6,356 nt of DNA from Chloroflexia bacterium (GCA_013698495.1 JACCUV010000314.1:1-6356), one strand, 5' to 3'. Positions 1 to 6,350 are shown, numbered from the stretch's first letter. A program made the numbers and translations. The notes: generated from the sequence alone by a model not told the origin.

Positions 1-52
1 TAGCCGATCCCCGACTTGGTCCCTGGATTGTCGTTGCGCCTGAATATGCCAT
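1..52 (-). CDS. Possible 5' end of a divergent gene, truncated by the window edge
   Basis: Reading leftwards from an ATG at 52-50, the minus strand is open for 17 codons to the edge of the window (begins MAYSGATTIQ). A good Shine-Dalgarno, GGAGGG, lies about 8 bases upstream of this ATG, and this is the main reason to list it. The fragment is too short to recognise a family or to test codon bias. If real, the gene diverges from the DUF4272-like gene at 417 and the bases between them are a shared upstream region. A chance ATG behind a purine-rich stretch is the alternative. Confidence 0.3.
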   Translation of the reverse strand, partial: MAYSGATTIQGPSRGSA

Positions 53-352
53 TGGAGATTCCCTCCATCCGGTTCGCGCCACTGAGTCGCCACGCTGCCG
101 AATCCACGCGAGACGGCTAGGAGCTGCGGTGATGCCGGCACGTGACGTGTGTTTTGGCTAACTCGACTGAAAACCGGGGACCCGGTAATGGATGTGAGCT
201 GCAAATCGAGAAGACGCTCAATAGCGCTGGCCCCAATGCCGTTCATGCTCGCGCCTGGTGAACGATCCACCATCGCAGTATGGACCCTGAAGCGCCAAAA
301 AAATAGTAGCCGGGAGCTGGAACATTCGACGAAGAGCATCAGGATTGAAGTA

Positions 353-369
353 CAGTCGAACATCGACTG
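353..369. repeat. Perfect dyad, candidate operator or 5'-UTR hairpin
   Basis: CAGTCGA-ACA-TCGACTG is a perfect 7+3+7 inverted repeat ending 47 bases before the TTG start at 417. Its position suits an operator or a small leader hairpin for that gene. It resembles TCGA-rich operators but does not fit the LexA consensus (CGAAC N4 GTTCG). A TTGAAG hexamer at 345-350 overlaps the upstream side, but no -10 box sits at proper distance. Confidence 0.35.
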
Positions 370-405
370 CTCTATTGCACGCCGCGGTCGAGTAACAATT
401 ACTTC

Positions 406-410
406 GGAGA
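406..410 (+). promoter_or_regulatory. Ribosome binding site deciding a TTG start
   Basis: GGAGA ends 6 bases upstream of TTG 417-419, the only start codon in the gene's reading frame at suitable distance. It supports TTG over the downstream in-frame GTG, which has no comparable site. Confidence 0.6.
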
Positions 411-416
411 TGAACC

Positions 417-1160
417 TTGAACGACGATCGAGACGACTACATCGACATCCAACCGTGGCCCGTGGCCGAATTGATCGGGCAATTGACGGCGCACGTTGCG
501 ATCGGGCGTCGCGGTCTCATTGAAAGCGACCCCGATACCGATGGTTTCGAGCGCGAAACGGATCGGTTCGAGCTGGACGCTTGGGCAAAACTTGAATTGA
601 CCTCCTGGCTGACCGCCGATCAACTCGCGATCCTTGAGGCGCCGCTCGATTCGCTCAACCCCGACCAGCTCGATCGCTGCGAGGATGCGCTTGTCGTCGC
701 CTCGTCGATCGCCTGGTGCACTCGAGTGGAGAGTGAGTTGAGACTTCCGATCGTCACCAATGGCGATGCGGAGCAACGAACGATTGCCTGGTCCCCCCGG
801 CCCTGGACACCGATCCGCAATGTGCTGAAGGGCATCCGGGTCCGATCGGACGAAACCCTGGCCGCGGAACGGGAGCGCTGGGAGCTTCTGCATTGGCGCT
901 GCCACCTTTTCACCGAGGAGTCCGACCTCGACGAGGACCGGAAAGCATTGCGTGACACGATTCGCGAACTCCAGGGCCAGGAATTGCTTGGGCACAACGA
1001 CGTTGACCTGATACTTGAGGACGGCACACCCTTCTCCGATCTCGACGACGACACGCTCGACGAGATCGCCAGTCAGTCCGAGATTCGCTTGCGCGCGTTG
1101 AATTGGGTCTGCGGGTTTGGCGACACACCAGCCACCGCGCCGCTGTTCGTCGACGAATGA
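417..1160 (+). CDS. DUF4272-like protein of unknown function
   Basis: This 247-residue, acidic, probably soluble protein has no signal peptide or membrane segment and is predicted mostly helical. The C-terminal half looks like the DUF4272 family by eye: a Trp/His-rich helix (residues 154-166, WELLHWRCHLF), then a loop with a Gly and Pro pair (about 199-210), then the closing R-x-RALNWVCGFG block (224-235). The central ALVVASSIAW helix (91-100) followed by LP also fits that family. No function is established for it, and no catalytic motif is visible. The start is TTG: GGAGA at 406-410 lies 6 bases before it. The ATG at 410 is in another frame, and the first in-frame alternative is GTG at about residue 16. 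It converges with trpF, with 10 bases between stop codons, so it is not part of the trp operon. I am confident it is a gene and only moderately confident of the family. Confidence 0.75.
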   Translation: MNDDRDDYIDIQPWPVAELIGQLTAHVAIGRRGLIESDPDTDGFERETDRFELDAWAKLELTSWLTADQLAILEAPLDSLNPDQLDRCEDALVVASSIAWCTRVESELRLPIVTNGDAEQRTIAWSPRPWTPIRNVLKGIRVRSDETLAAERERWELLHWRCHLFTEESDLDEDRKALRDTIRELQGQELLGHNDVDLILEDGTPFSDLDDDTLDEIASQSEIRLRALNWVCGFGDTPATAPLFVDE

Positions 1161-1170
1161 ATGTCCACCG

Positions 1171-1836
1171 TCACACCAGGTTCGCGAACCCCTGTTGGCT
1201 TGCGGCGATGAAGTTGCGGATGCTGGCGTGGTCCTTGATGCCATCCACCTCGACGCCGCTACTGACATCGACGCCGATCGGGCGCACGGTTCGGATAGCA
1301 TCGGCGACGTTGTCGGCGTCCAGGCCCCCGGCAAGGATCACCGGATAGCGCTCGGCGAGTCGCGCCGCAAGGTTCCAGTCGGCGCGTTGACCAGAACCGC
1401 CGTAGCGCCCAACGACTGCCGCATCAATCAGGACTGCCGCAACTGGATTATGGTGAGTGAGCCATGGTTCGATGAGCTGGCAAGCGGCGCCGAACGTTGT
1501 TCCCATCGTAAAGCGCAATGCCTTCCAGACGGGAACCGAAATGTTTTCAAGGATGTCAGGCGCTTCATCTCCTGAGAGTTGAATCACGTCCAATCCGGTC
1601 GCACTCACAACAGCGGCTATGTGTTCGGCTGGCTCGTTCACGAACACACCCACTGCGGGCGGTCGTGAAACAGGAAGTTCTTCGAGGATCGCTGAAATTG
1701 CGTCAGGACTTGCCTTCCGCCGAGATTCGGCCAGCATAAATCCCAGGGCTGTGGCGCCTGACTCGACCGCGACCCGCGCGGCGTAAGGATCGCCAAGTCC
1801 ACAAATCTTGATTTGCGGCGGTTTCGACTCATTCAC
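1171..1836 (-). CDS. trpF: Phosphoribosylanthranilate isomerase (TrpF)
   Basis: Catalyses the Amadori rearrangement of N-(5'-phosphoribosyl)anthranilate to CdRP, the third step from chorismate to tryptophan; cytosolic. The 221-residue protein is a single (beta/alpha)8 barrel of usual length. Visible landmarks are the N-terminal KICGL motif with the catalytic Cys12, the GFMLAESRRK substrate segment (32-41), VGVFVN (62-67), the general acid Asp139 in VLIDA, the YGGSG loop (145-149), and the phosphate-binding LAGGL (168-172) and GVDVSSGVE (188-196). The start is GTG at 1836, overlapping the trpC stop by 8 bases. Only a weak GGAAAA lies upstream, so translation probably depends on coupling to trpC. 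The first strand begins at residue 8, which leaves little room for a later start. It is the last trp gene here: trpB and trpA do not follow, and a convergent gene begins 10 bases beyond. Confidence 0.97.
   Translation of the reverse strand: MNESKPPQIKICGLGDPYAARVAVESGATALGFMLAESRRKASPDAISAILEELPVSRPPAVGVFVNEPAEHIAAVVSATGLDVIQLSGDEAPDILENISVPVWKALRFTMGTTFGAACQLIEPWLTHHNPVAAVLIDAAVVGRYGGSGQRADWNLAARLAERYPVILAGGLDADNVADAIRTVRPIGVDVSSGVEVDGIKDHASIRNFIAASQQGFANLV
1179..1190. repeat. Palindrome GGTTCGCGAACC at the convergent gene ends
   Basis: This perfect 12-base palindrome lies inside the last codons of trpF. It extends to a bulged hairpin using CAGG and CCTG on either side (about 1177-1194). 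It is the strongest dyad near the trpF/DUF4272-like junction and could slow transcription from both directions. Neither side has a U-tract, so I do not call it an intrinsic terminator. Confidence 0.35.
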
Positions 1837-2659
1837 GGCGGGTTTTCCGCACGCCAGTCAACGCTCGCACCGCGGCGGCCCTATCCTCCTGCACGATCAG
1901 CGACTCTCCGACCAGTACCGCGTCGACACCGGCGCGGGCCATCGTCTCGATGTGCTCACGACTCGAAATTCCGCTCTCGCCCACCAGCACCACGTCGGGT
2001 GGAACGAAGGGCGCCAGCGACGTCGTGACATCGAGGTCGACGTCAAGCGTCTTGAGGTTCCGATTGTTGATGCCAATGATCTTTGCTCCCAGGGCCAGCG
2101 CCCGTTCCAACTCGTGACGGTCGTGGACTTCAACCAACACGCTCAGTCCCAGCGTCCAGGCGTAGAAACTGAGTTCCCGAAAAAGCATTTCGTCAAGGCA
2201 GGCGACGATGAGCAGGATGCAACTGGCGCCATTGACCCGGGCCTCGTCAACCTGGTACAGATCGATGATGAAGTCTTTACGCAGGACCGGGATCGGATCA
2301 GCGAGACTCTCCGTGACCGCGGAGACCTTTTTGAGATCGCGCAACGACCCCTGGAAAAACGGTTCATCGGTAAGGCAGGAGATCGCGGCCGCGCCACCAG
2401 TGGCATAAGCCCGTGCCACATCAGCCGGATCGACCTCCACCGGAAATCGCCCTCTGGAAGGGGAGGCCCGCTTGATCTCGGCAATCACGGTCACCGTGTC
2501 ACGGTCAAGCGCAGATCGGAAATCGACCGAATCGGGATAGCGGTCGAGTTGCTTGTAGAGATCGTCGCGGGACACCTGTTGTTTTCGTCGCTCGACGTCG
2601 ATCCTGGTTTGGGCGACGATCTGATCGAGCACAGTTCCGGTTTCGGTCGACGAGTTCAT
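1829..2659 (-). CDS. trpC: Indole-3-glycerol phosphate synthase (TrpC)
   Basis: Converts CdRP to indole-3-glycerol phosphate by decarboxylation and ring closure, the step after TrpF. The 276-residue, single-domain (beta/alpha)8 enzyme has normal length and is not fused to TrpF. In order it shows the N-terminal helix that covers the active site, AEIKRASPSRG (60-70, catalytic Lys63), FFQGSLRDL (101-109), VLRKDFIID (125-133, Lys128 as general acid), LVEVHD (175-180, Glu177 as catalytic base), GINNRNL (196-202), VGESGI (226-231) and the phosphate-binding VLVGESL (248-254). Catalytic roles are by analogy with known IGPS structures. The ATG at 2659 overlaps the trpD stop as ATGA, with a strong GGAGGT 6 bases upstream, so it can be both coupled and initiated independently. 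Confidence 0.98.
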   Translation of the reverse strand: MNSSTETGTVLDQIVAQTRIDVERRKQQVSRDDLYKQLDRYPDSVDFRSALDRDTVTVIAEIKRASPSRGRFPVEVDPADVARAYATGGAAAISCLTDEPFFQGSLRDLKKVSAVTESLADPIPVLRKDFIIDLYQVDEARVNGASCILLIVACLDEMLFRELSFYAWTLGLSVLVEVHDRHELERALALGAKIIGINNRNLKTLDVDLDVTTSLAPFVPPDVVLVGESGISSREHIETMARAGVDAVLVGESLIVQEDRAAAVRALTGVRKTRRE

Positions 2660-3729
2660 GCCACCACCTCCACTCGATCCCTGGTCAACTGCTGCGTGTA
2701 CGCCACCAGGCTCTCCAGCCTGGTCAACGCCATCCCGGAGTCAATCGCTTCCGCGGCGATCGCGATTCCCTCGGCGATCGAGCCGGCGCCTTCGGCGGCG
2801 TAGATCCCGGCGCCAGCGTTCATCAGCGTCACGGTGCGCCGCGGTCCCTGTTCGCCGCCAAGGATCGAACGGGTGATCGCCACATTGTCCGCCACATCGC
2901 CACCCCTGAGATCGGACGAGGAGCCTCTCACCAACCCGAATTCTTCCGGACTCACCTCAAATTCCCTGATCTCGCCAGTTGCCCGGCTCCACTCGGTGAT
3001 CGCACTGACGCCAGAGACTCCGATCTCGTCCAGTCCTTCTTCGGAGTGAACAAGCACCGCCCTGGTGCTACCGTGCAGCGCCAACACCTGGGCGAGCTTT
3101 TGCGCAATGTCGGGATGGCCGACTCCGATCAGTTGGTGACCGGCGCCCGCCGGGTTGGTCAACGGTCCGAGCACGTTGAAGACAGTTCGAATCCCGATTT
3201 CTCGACGGGCAGGTCCCACGAAACGCATTGCCGGGTGAAAGGCCGGGGCAAACATAAACCCGATGCCGACTTCGTCGATCGACTTCGCCACTTCGTCGGC
3301 GGTCAATTCAACCTCGACTCCCAATCCTTCGAGCAGATCGGCCGATCCACAGAGGCTGCTGGCGGCGCGGTTCCCGTGCTTGGCGATACGTATACCCGCC
3401 GCCGCGATCGCGAATGTGGCCGTGGTTGAGATGTTGAAGGTGTTGGAATGGTCGCCGCCTGTCCCGCAGGTATCGCGCAAGGGTGTGATCACCGAGTCAG
3501 CATGCACCTTCAACGAGTGCTCGCGCATCGCTTTGGCGAAGCCGGCGATCTCGGAGACGGTTTCGCCCTTCATTCTCAATGCCGTGACGAGCGCGGCGAT
3601 TTGCGATCCGGGAACATCGCCACCCATGATCGCGTTCATCGCCGCCGTCGATTGTTCGAGCGTGAGTTCGTGTCTTTCGACGACGAGCCGGATGGTTTCC
3701 CGAATGTCGAACGTTTGCGCCTTATCCAT
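2656..3729 (-). CDS. trpD: Anthranilate phosphoribosyltransferase (TrpD)
   Basis: Transfers the phosphoribosyl group of PRPP to anthranilate, the second step of the pathway; a homodimer in known relatives. The 357-residue protein has the usual length, with the helical N-terminal domain (about 1-80) followed by the alpha/beta nucleoside phosphorylase/AnPRT-type domain. Signatures are CGTGGD (88-93, PRPP pyrophosphate loop), the NTFNISTTATF segment (96-106), KHGNRAASS (117-125), the anthranilate-site stretch around Arg175-Arg181 leading into RTVFNVLGPLTNPA (181-194), and Asp234-Glu235 (magnesium ligands in the family). It is not fused to a glutaminase domain. The ATG has GGAGAGG 6 bases upstream. 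It is separated from trpG by 182 bases, the only real gap within the operon, and overlaps trpC by 4 bases. Confidence 0.98.
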   Translation of the reverse strand: MDKAQTFDIRETIRLVVERHELTLEQSTAAMNAIMGGDVPGSQIAALVTALRMKGETVSEIAGFAKAMREHSLKVHADSVITPLRDTCGTGGDHSNTFNISTTATFAIAAAGIRIAKHGNRAASSLCGSADLLEGLGVEVELTADEVAKSIDEVGIGFMFAPAFHPAMRFVGPARREIGIRTVFNVLGPLTNPAGAGHQLIGVGHPDIAQKLAQVLALHGSTRAVLVHSEEGLDEIGVSGVSAITEWSRATGEIREFEVSPEEFGLVRGSSSDLRGGDVADNVAITRSILGGEQGPRRTVTLMNAGAGIYAAEGAGSIAEGIAIAAEAIDSGMALTRLESLVAYTQQLTRDRVEVVA

Positions 3730-3816
3730 AGAGAGCCTCTCCGCTTATTGAAAGGTTCAACCGGCATCGCCATTGAACTGGACCTCCCTGAAGTACCTGG
3801 ATGCGGACTGGCGGAT

Positions 3817-3831
3817 TGAACGGACCGTTCA
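3817..3831. repeat. 15-base palindrome in the trpG-trpD spacer
   Basis: TGAACGG-T-CCGTTCA is perfectly symmetric around one base. That symmetry suits a dimeric regulator's operator better than an RNA hairpin, where the loop would be only three bases. No matching second copy was seen upstream of trpE within the window. Confidence 0.4.
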
Positions 3832-3857
3832 CGACGACTTTTGCCGCCCCCATCAGT

Positions 3858-3878
3858 TGGCCGGCACAAAACCGGCCA
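3858..3878 (-). repeat. 7-bp perfect hairpin downstream of trpG
   Basis: TGGCCGG and CCGGCCA flank a 7-base loop, beginning 33 bases after the trpG stop. All seven pairs are Watson-Crick and six of them are G-C. The following bases are AACTGATGG and contain no U-run. It may protect the trpEG mRNA end or pause polymerase. Confidence 0.5.
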
Positions 3879-3911
3879 CTACCAGTTGCATGTCTTGACG
3901 GGTAGTCTCAG

Positions 3912-4529
3912 CTAGTAACCGAGAACGCGGGCCTGGATGCCGGTGTCGGGTGTCGTGCCGCAGCTTCGCAGGAAGTTGGCGAGCAAATCCTTACCGGATG
4001 TGGTCAGGATCGACTCGGGGTGGAACTGGACGCCATCGATCGGCATCGATCGATGCCGCACCCCCATCACCACACCATCGTCCGCATGGGCGGTGACTTC
4101 GAAGTCGTCCGGTATCGAATCCGGTTCGATAATCAACGAATGGTATCGCGTGGCGACGAACGGATTGGGAAGTCCCTCGTATATGCCGGTTCCATCGTGT
4201 TCGATCATCGATGTCTTGCCGTGCATCAGTTCCGGAGCGTGGACAATCTCGGCGCCAAACGCGGCGCCAATCGATTGGTGGCCGAGACAGACGCCGAGGA
4301 TGGGTTTCTTGCCGGCGAATTGCTGGATCAGGTCGACGGCAATGCCAGCTTCGCTCGGCGTGCACGGTCCCGGCGAAACGACGACGCCATCGATCTCGTC
4401 CATCCGCTCCAAAATTTCCTCGGTAGTGACCTGATCGTTGCGGACGACGTCGACTTCGGCACCCAATCCGGCGAGGGCCTGATAGAGATTGAATGTGAAC
4501 GAGTCGTAATTATCGAGGAGGAAAATCAC
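3912..4529 (-). CDS. trpG: Anthranilate synthase glutaminase subunit (TrpG)
   Basis: Class I glutamine amidotransferase that hydrolyses glutamine and passes ammonia to TrpE. At 205 residues it is a stand-alone glutaminase, not fused to TrpD. It shows the LLDNYDSFTFNL start typical of TrpG/PabA (4-15), the oxyanion strand VSPGPCTP (51-58), the nucleophile elbow GVCLGHQ with Cys81, HGKT (103-106), RYHSL (128-132), and FHPES supplying His170 and Glu172 of the triad. The start is GTG at 4529, overlapping the trpE stop (GTGA), with GGAAAGGA about 8 bases upstream. PabA would look similar; the trp neighbours and the Trp T-box favour TrpG, although a shared role in folate synthesis cannot be excluded. 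The C-terminal tail after about 190 is slightly longer than usual and looks disordered. Confidence 0.97.
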   Translation of the reverse strand: MIFLLDNYDSFTFNLYQALAGLGAEVDVVRNDQVTTEEILERMDEIDGVVVSPGPCTPSEAGIAVDLIQQFAGKKPILGVCLGHQSIGAAFGAEIVHAPELMHGKTSMIEHDGTGIYEGLPNPFVATRYHSLIIEPDSIPDDFEVTAHADDGVVMGVRHRSMPIDGVQFHPESILTTSGKDLLANFLRSCGTTPDTGIQARVLGY

Positions 4530-6109
4530 AATCGGGTCCTTTCCGCCACGCTCTGCGCGGATGCTTCAATTTGCTCGGCGCGTTCGATCGCGCGGACCAA
4601 CGCCCGCATTTTATGGAAGCTTTCGGCGTACTCGCCGTCCGGCGTACTGTCGGCGACGATGCCGCCTCCCGCCTGCAGCGAGGCGACACCATCCTTGACC
4701 ACCATCGTCCGCAGGGCGATGCAGGTGTCCATTCCGCCCGCAAAGTCGAAGTACCCCACGGCTCCCGAATAGACACCTCGCCGATCCGATTCCAGTTCGG
4801 CAATGATCTCCATGGCTCGGATCTTGGGAGCGCCTGAGACGGTGCCAGCCGGAAAACAGGATCTGAGCGCGGCCATGTTGTCCAGTCCATCGGCAATCTG
4901 GCCCTCGACATTGCTGACGATGTGCATGACGTGGGAAAAACGTTCGATTTCCATCAACTTCGGCACATGGACCGAACCCGGCTTCGAGACGCGACCGACA
5001 TCGTTCCGGCCGAGATCGACGAGCATGATGTGTTCCGCGAGTTCCTTCTCATCGGCCATCAGGTCGATCGCGTGCTGGTCGTCTTCCCGCACGGTTTGGC
5101 CGCGCGGACGCGTGCCCGCGATCGGGTGATTCGTGACGACCCCGTCTTCGAGGCGAACCAGCAATTCTGGAGAGGCGCCGACAATCTGGTGGTCGCCAAA
5201 GTCAAGAAAGAACATGTATGGCGAAGGGTTGATCATGCGCAAGGCGCGGTACAGCGTGAAGGGATGGGCGTCGGTTGCGATGTCGATGCGTTGGGAAAGC
5301 ACTACCTGAAAGATATCGCCATCGTGGATGTATTCCTTGGCCTTGTTCACGATGTCGTGGTACCGCTCGAATGACGTGTTCGGCTGGAACCGGTCGGACA
5401 CCGGCTGGGTGGAACGACCGTGACGCATGGGGTATGACCGGATGTCGCCATTCAAGGTCGCGGTGAGCTCGTCGATGCGCGCTACCGCCCGTTCGTAGGC
5501 CGCCTCAAGTGATTCCGAGCCGCCGACGGCGACGTGCGAAACAACTTTCATAACCCGTTCGAGATGATCGAACACAACCAGCGATTCGGCGATTTGGAAC
5601 TGGGCGTCCGGGAATCCCAAGCCCGTTCCTGGAGCAAGCCCAACCCTCGGCTCGAAGTGGCGGATCGCGTCGTATGAGAGATACCCGATCGCACCACCGG
5701 TCAAGCTTGGCAACAAATCGTGCTTGCTGGTCCGGTAGTTGGCGAGAACATCGGCCAGCGCGGCGAGGGGATCGTCGTAAGTCGATTCAACCGAGCCGTC
5801 GGCGCTCTGGTTGCTAAGACGACCGTCTCGCAGTGTCAGCGTCGACACCGGATTGACACCAATAAACGAGTAGCGGGCGATCCTGATTCCACCCTCGACC
5901 GATTCGAGCATGAAGCCAGGCAGGTTGAGGCCTTTGCTGATCTTCAGGTACGCCGACACCGGAGTTTCGAGATCGGCGAGAATCTCGCGATAGATCGGAA
6001 TGGCCCGTGTTCCCGGCTCGATCGAGGTCAAGTGCAAGCGCAATTCTTCCAGGCTTGGCACGGTGTCATGTCCATGTGCAGGCGTTGCGCGGACTGCTTG
6101 TGCAACCAT
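4526..6109 (-). CDS. trpE: Anthranilate synthase component I (TrpE)
   Basis: Makes anthranilate from chorismate with ammonia from TrpG, the committed step of tryptophan synthesis. The 527-residue protein has the normal two parts: the N-terminal feedback domain (about 30-190) with FMLES-VEGG (66-74, matching the LLES motif that binds inhibitory tryptophan) and RYSFIG, and the chorismate-binding domain (about 245-510). Catalytic-domain signatures include NPSPYMFFLDF (294-304), GASPELLVR (311-319), PIAGTRPRG (329-337), DEKELAEHIMLVDLGRND (353-370), FPAGTVSGAPKIRAMEII (419-436), GVYSGAVGYF (445-454) and QAGGGIVADS (479-488). The frame stays open 63 codons upstream, but that stretch is the T-box and terminator, so I start at ATG 6109. 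A GTG at 6118 is a close alternative (530 residues). Feedback control by tryptophan is inferred from the intact LLES-type motif. Confidence 0.97.
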   Translation of the reverse strand: MVAQAVRATPAHGHDTVPSLEELRLHLTSIEPGTRAIPIYREILADLETPVSAYLKISKGLNLPGFMLESVEGGIRIARYSFIGVNPVSTLTLRDGRLSNQSADGSVESTYDDPLAALADVLANYRTSKHDLLPSLTGGAIGYLSYDAIRHFEPRVGLAPGTGLGFPDAQFQIAESLVVFDHLERVMKVVSHVAVGGSESLEAAYERAVARIDELTATLNGDIRSYPMRHGRSTQPVSDRFQPNTSFERYHDIVNKAKEYIHDGDIFQVVLSQRIDIATDAHPFTLYRALRMINPSPYMFFLDFGDHQIVGASPELLVRLEDGVVTNHPIAGTRPRGQTVREDDQHAIDLMADEKELAEHIMLVDLGRNDVGRVSKPGSVHVPKLMEIERFSHVMHIVSNVEGQIADGLDNMAALRSCFPAGTVSGAPKIRAMEIIAELESDRRGVYSGAVGYFDFAGGMDTCIALRTMVVKDGVASLQAGGGIVADSTPDGEYAESFHKMRALVRAIERAEQIEASAQSVAERTRL

Positions 6110-6120
6110 CTTTGCCACTG

Positions 6121-6128
6121 TCCTTCCT
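6121..6128 (-). promoter_or_regulatory. trpE ribosome binding site, serving two possible starts
   Basis: AGGAAGGA is a double AGGA. The second copy lies 11 bases from ATG 6109 and the first 6 bases from GTG 6118, both in the trpE frame. The choice changes only three residues. It lies after the terminator, so it is transcribed only when the leader reads through. Confidence 0.65.
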
Positions 6129-6130
6129 GG

Positions 6131-6156
6131 CGGCCACAAAAAACGGCCACAAAAAA
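6131..6156 (-). repeat. Perfect 13-bp tandem duplication carrying a second U-tract
   Basis: On the plus strand CGGCCACAAAAAA occurs twice head to tail (6131-6143 and 6144-6156). In the transcript the terminator's U7 run is therefore followed by GUGGCCG, then a second run of six U, then GUGGCCG again. It looks like a recent slippage-type duplication, since the two copies are identical. The second U-run has no stem of its own. Confidence 0.85.
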
Positions 6157-6180
6157 ACCTCCATCCACAAGGGACGGAGG
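6151..6180 (-). terminator. Intrinsic terminator of the T-box leader
   Basis: CCTCCGTCC pairs with GGATGGAGG across a CTTGT loop (9 bp, one G-U), directly followed by seven U (6151-6157). Its 5' arm contains the CCGUCCCU that is also needed for the antiterminator, so the two structures exclude each other. This is the regulated stop for the trp operon, 42 bases ahead of the trpE ATG. Confidence 0.93.
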
Positions 6181-6347
6181 CCTGTAGCCGTTCCGCGGTG
6201 CCACCCTCTTTGGCGATGACATGCATCGCCCACTCAATCCATACGGGCATCCCGCTCGCGAGACACCGATACGAGGCTCCCGATAACGGCGGAGACACCG
6301 TTGCCGTCTACTTCGCGCGAGCGCGGTTCGAGGCACAACTCCCGGAT

Positions 6348-6350
6348 CCA
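6348..6350 (-). promoter_or_regulatory. Candidate specifier codon UGG (Trp) of the T-box
   Basis: In the transcript the edge reads GAAUGGAUCCGGGAG. This matches the common GAA-codon-A pattern on the 3' side of T-box specifier loops, followed by the closing strand of stem I. UGG pairs with the tRNA-Trp anticodon CCA, which agrees with the trp genes downstream. The pairing partner of the closing strand lies beyond the window, so the loop itself cannot be confirmed here. Confidence 0.7.

Larger units (their letters stand above)
53..416. other. Stretch without a supportable gene, probably intergenic
   Basis: I find no convincing gene here. A plus-strand frame is open from a GTG at 149 into the next gene and contains patches that could pass for beta strands. 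However, its last third is the out-of-frame shadow of the gene at 417, it has no clear ribosome binding site and it matches no family I know. Visible structure consists of a perfect 14-base inverted repeat at 173-186 (ACCGGG-GA-CCCGGT), a CACGTG palindrome at 139-144, an A7 run at 298-304 and a perfect 17-base dyad at 353-369. I see no promoter with both -35 and -10 boxes at normal spacing. Confidence 0.5.
3730..3911 (-). other. Structured 182-base trpG-trpD spacer
   Basis: The other gene junctions in this operon overlap, but trpG and trpD are separated by 182 bases containing three inverted repeats. In transcription order: TGGCCGG/CCGGCCA with a 7-base loop (3858-3878), the 15-base palindrome TGAACGG-T-CCGTTCA (3817-3831), and GTTCAA/TTGAAC with an inner GGC/GCC pairing (3755-3778). 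None is followed by a U-tract, so none reads as an intrinsic terminator. No gene is supported: the only ATG frame of note (ATGCAACTG..., 12 codons) has no ribosome binding site. It may hold an internal promoter, an operator or RNA-stabilising hairpins. The right-hand end of the spacer carries the trpD ribosome binding site (3736-3742). Confidence 0.6.

Noticed and set aside
353..369. LexA (SOS) box
   Set aside because: The dyad has a 3-base centre and lacks the GAAC-N4-GTTC spacing of Gram-positive or actinobacterial LexA sites.
149..523. Plus-strand open frame of 124 codons from a GTG
   Set aside because: No clear ribosome binding site and no family match; its last third overlaps the DUF4272-like gene out of frame and is Arg-rich as expected for a shadow. 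A decayed gene fragment before 410 cannot be excluded, but there is no evidence for it.
399..1334. Long minus-strand open frame opposite the DUF4272-like gene
   Set aside because: It is antisense to both the DUF4272-like gene and the end of trpF, with composition typical of an antisense shadow in GC-rich DNA.
1808..2803. 331-codon plus-strand open frame opposite trpC
   Set aside because: It is the antisense of the well-supported trpC and the end of trpD and has no recognisable domain or ribosome binding site.
3858..3878. Hairpin after trpG as an intrinsic terminator
   Set aside because: The stem is strong but no U-tract follows on the transcribed strand, and a complete operon continues downstream.
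3880..3911. Trp leader peptide or small protein between trpG and trpD (ATGCAACTG..., 12 codons)
   Set aside because: It has no Trp codons, no ribosome binding site and no attenuator structure behind it.
6110..6298. A longer trpE starting about 63 codons upstream, open in frame
   Set aside because: This stretch encodes the T-box, its terminator and the 13-bp duplication. The translation is rich in Cys/Trp/Arg with no family match, and the RNA structure explains the bases.
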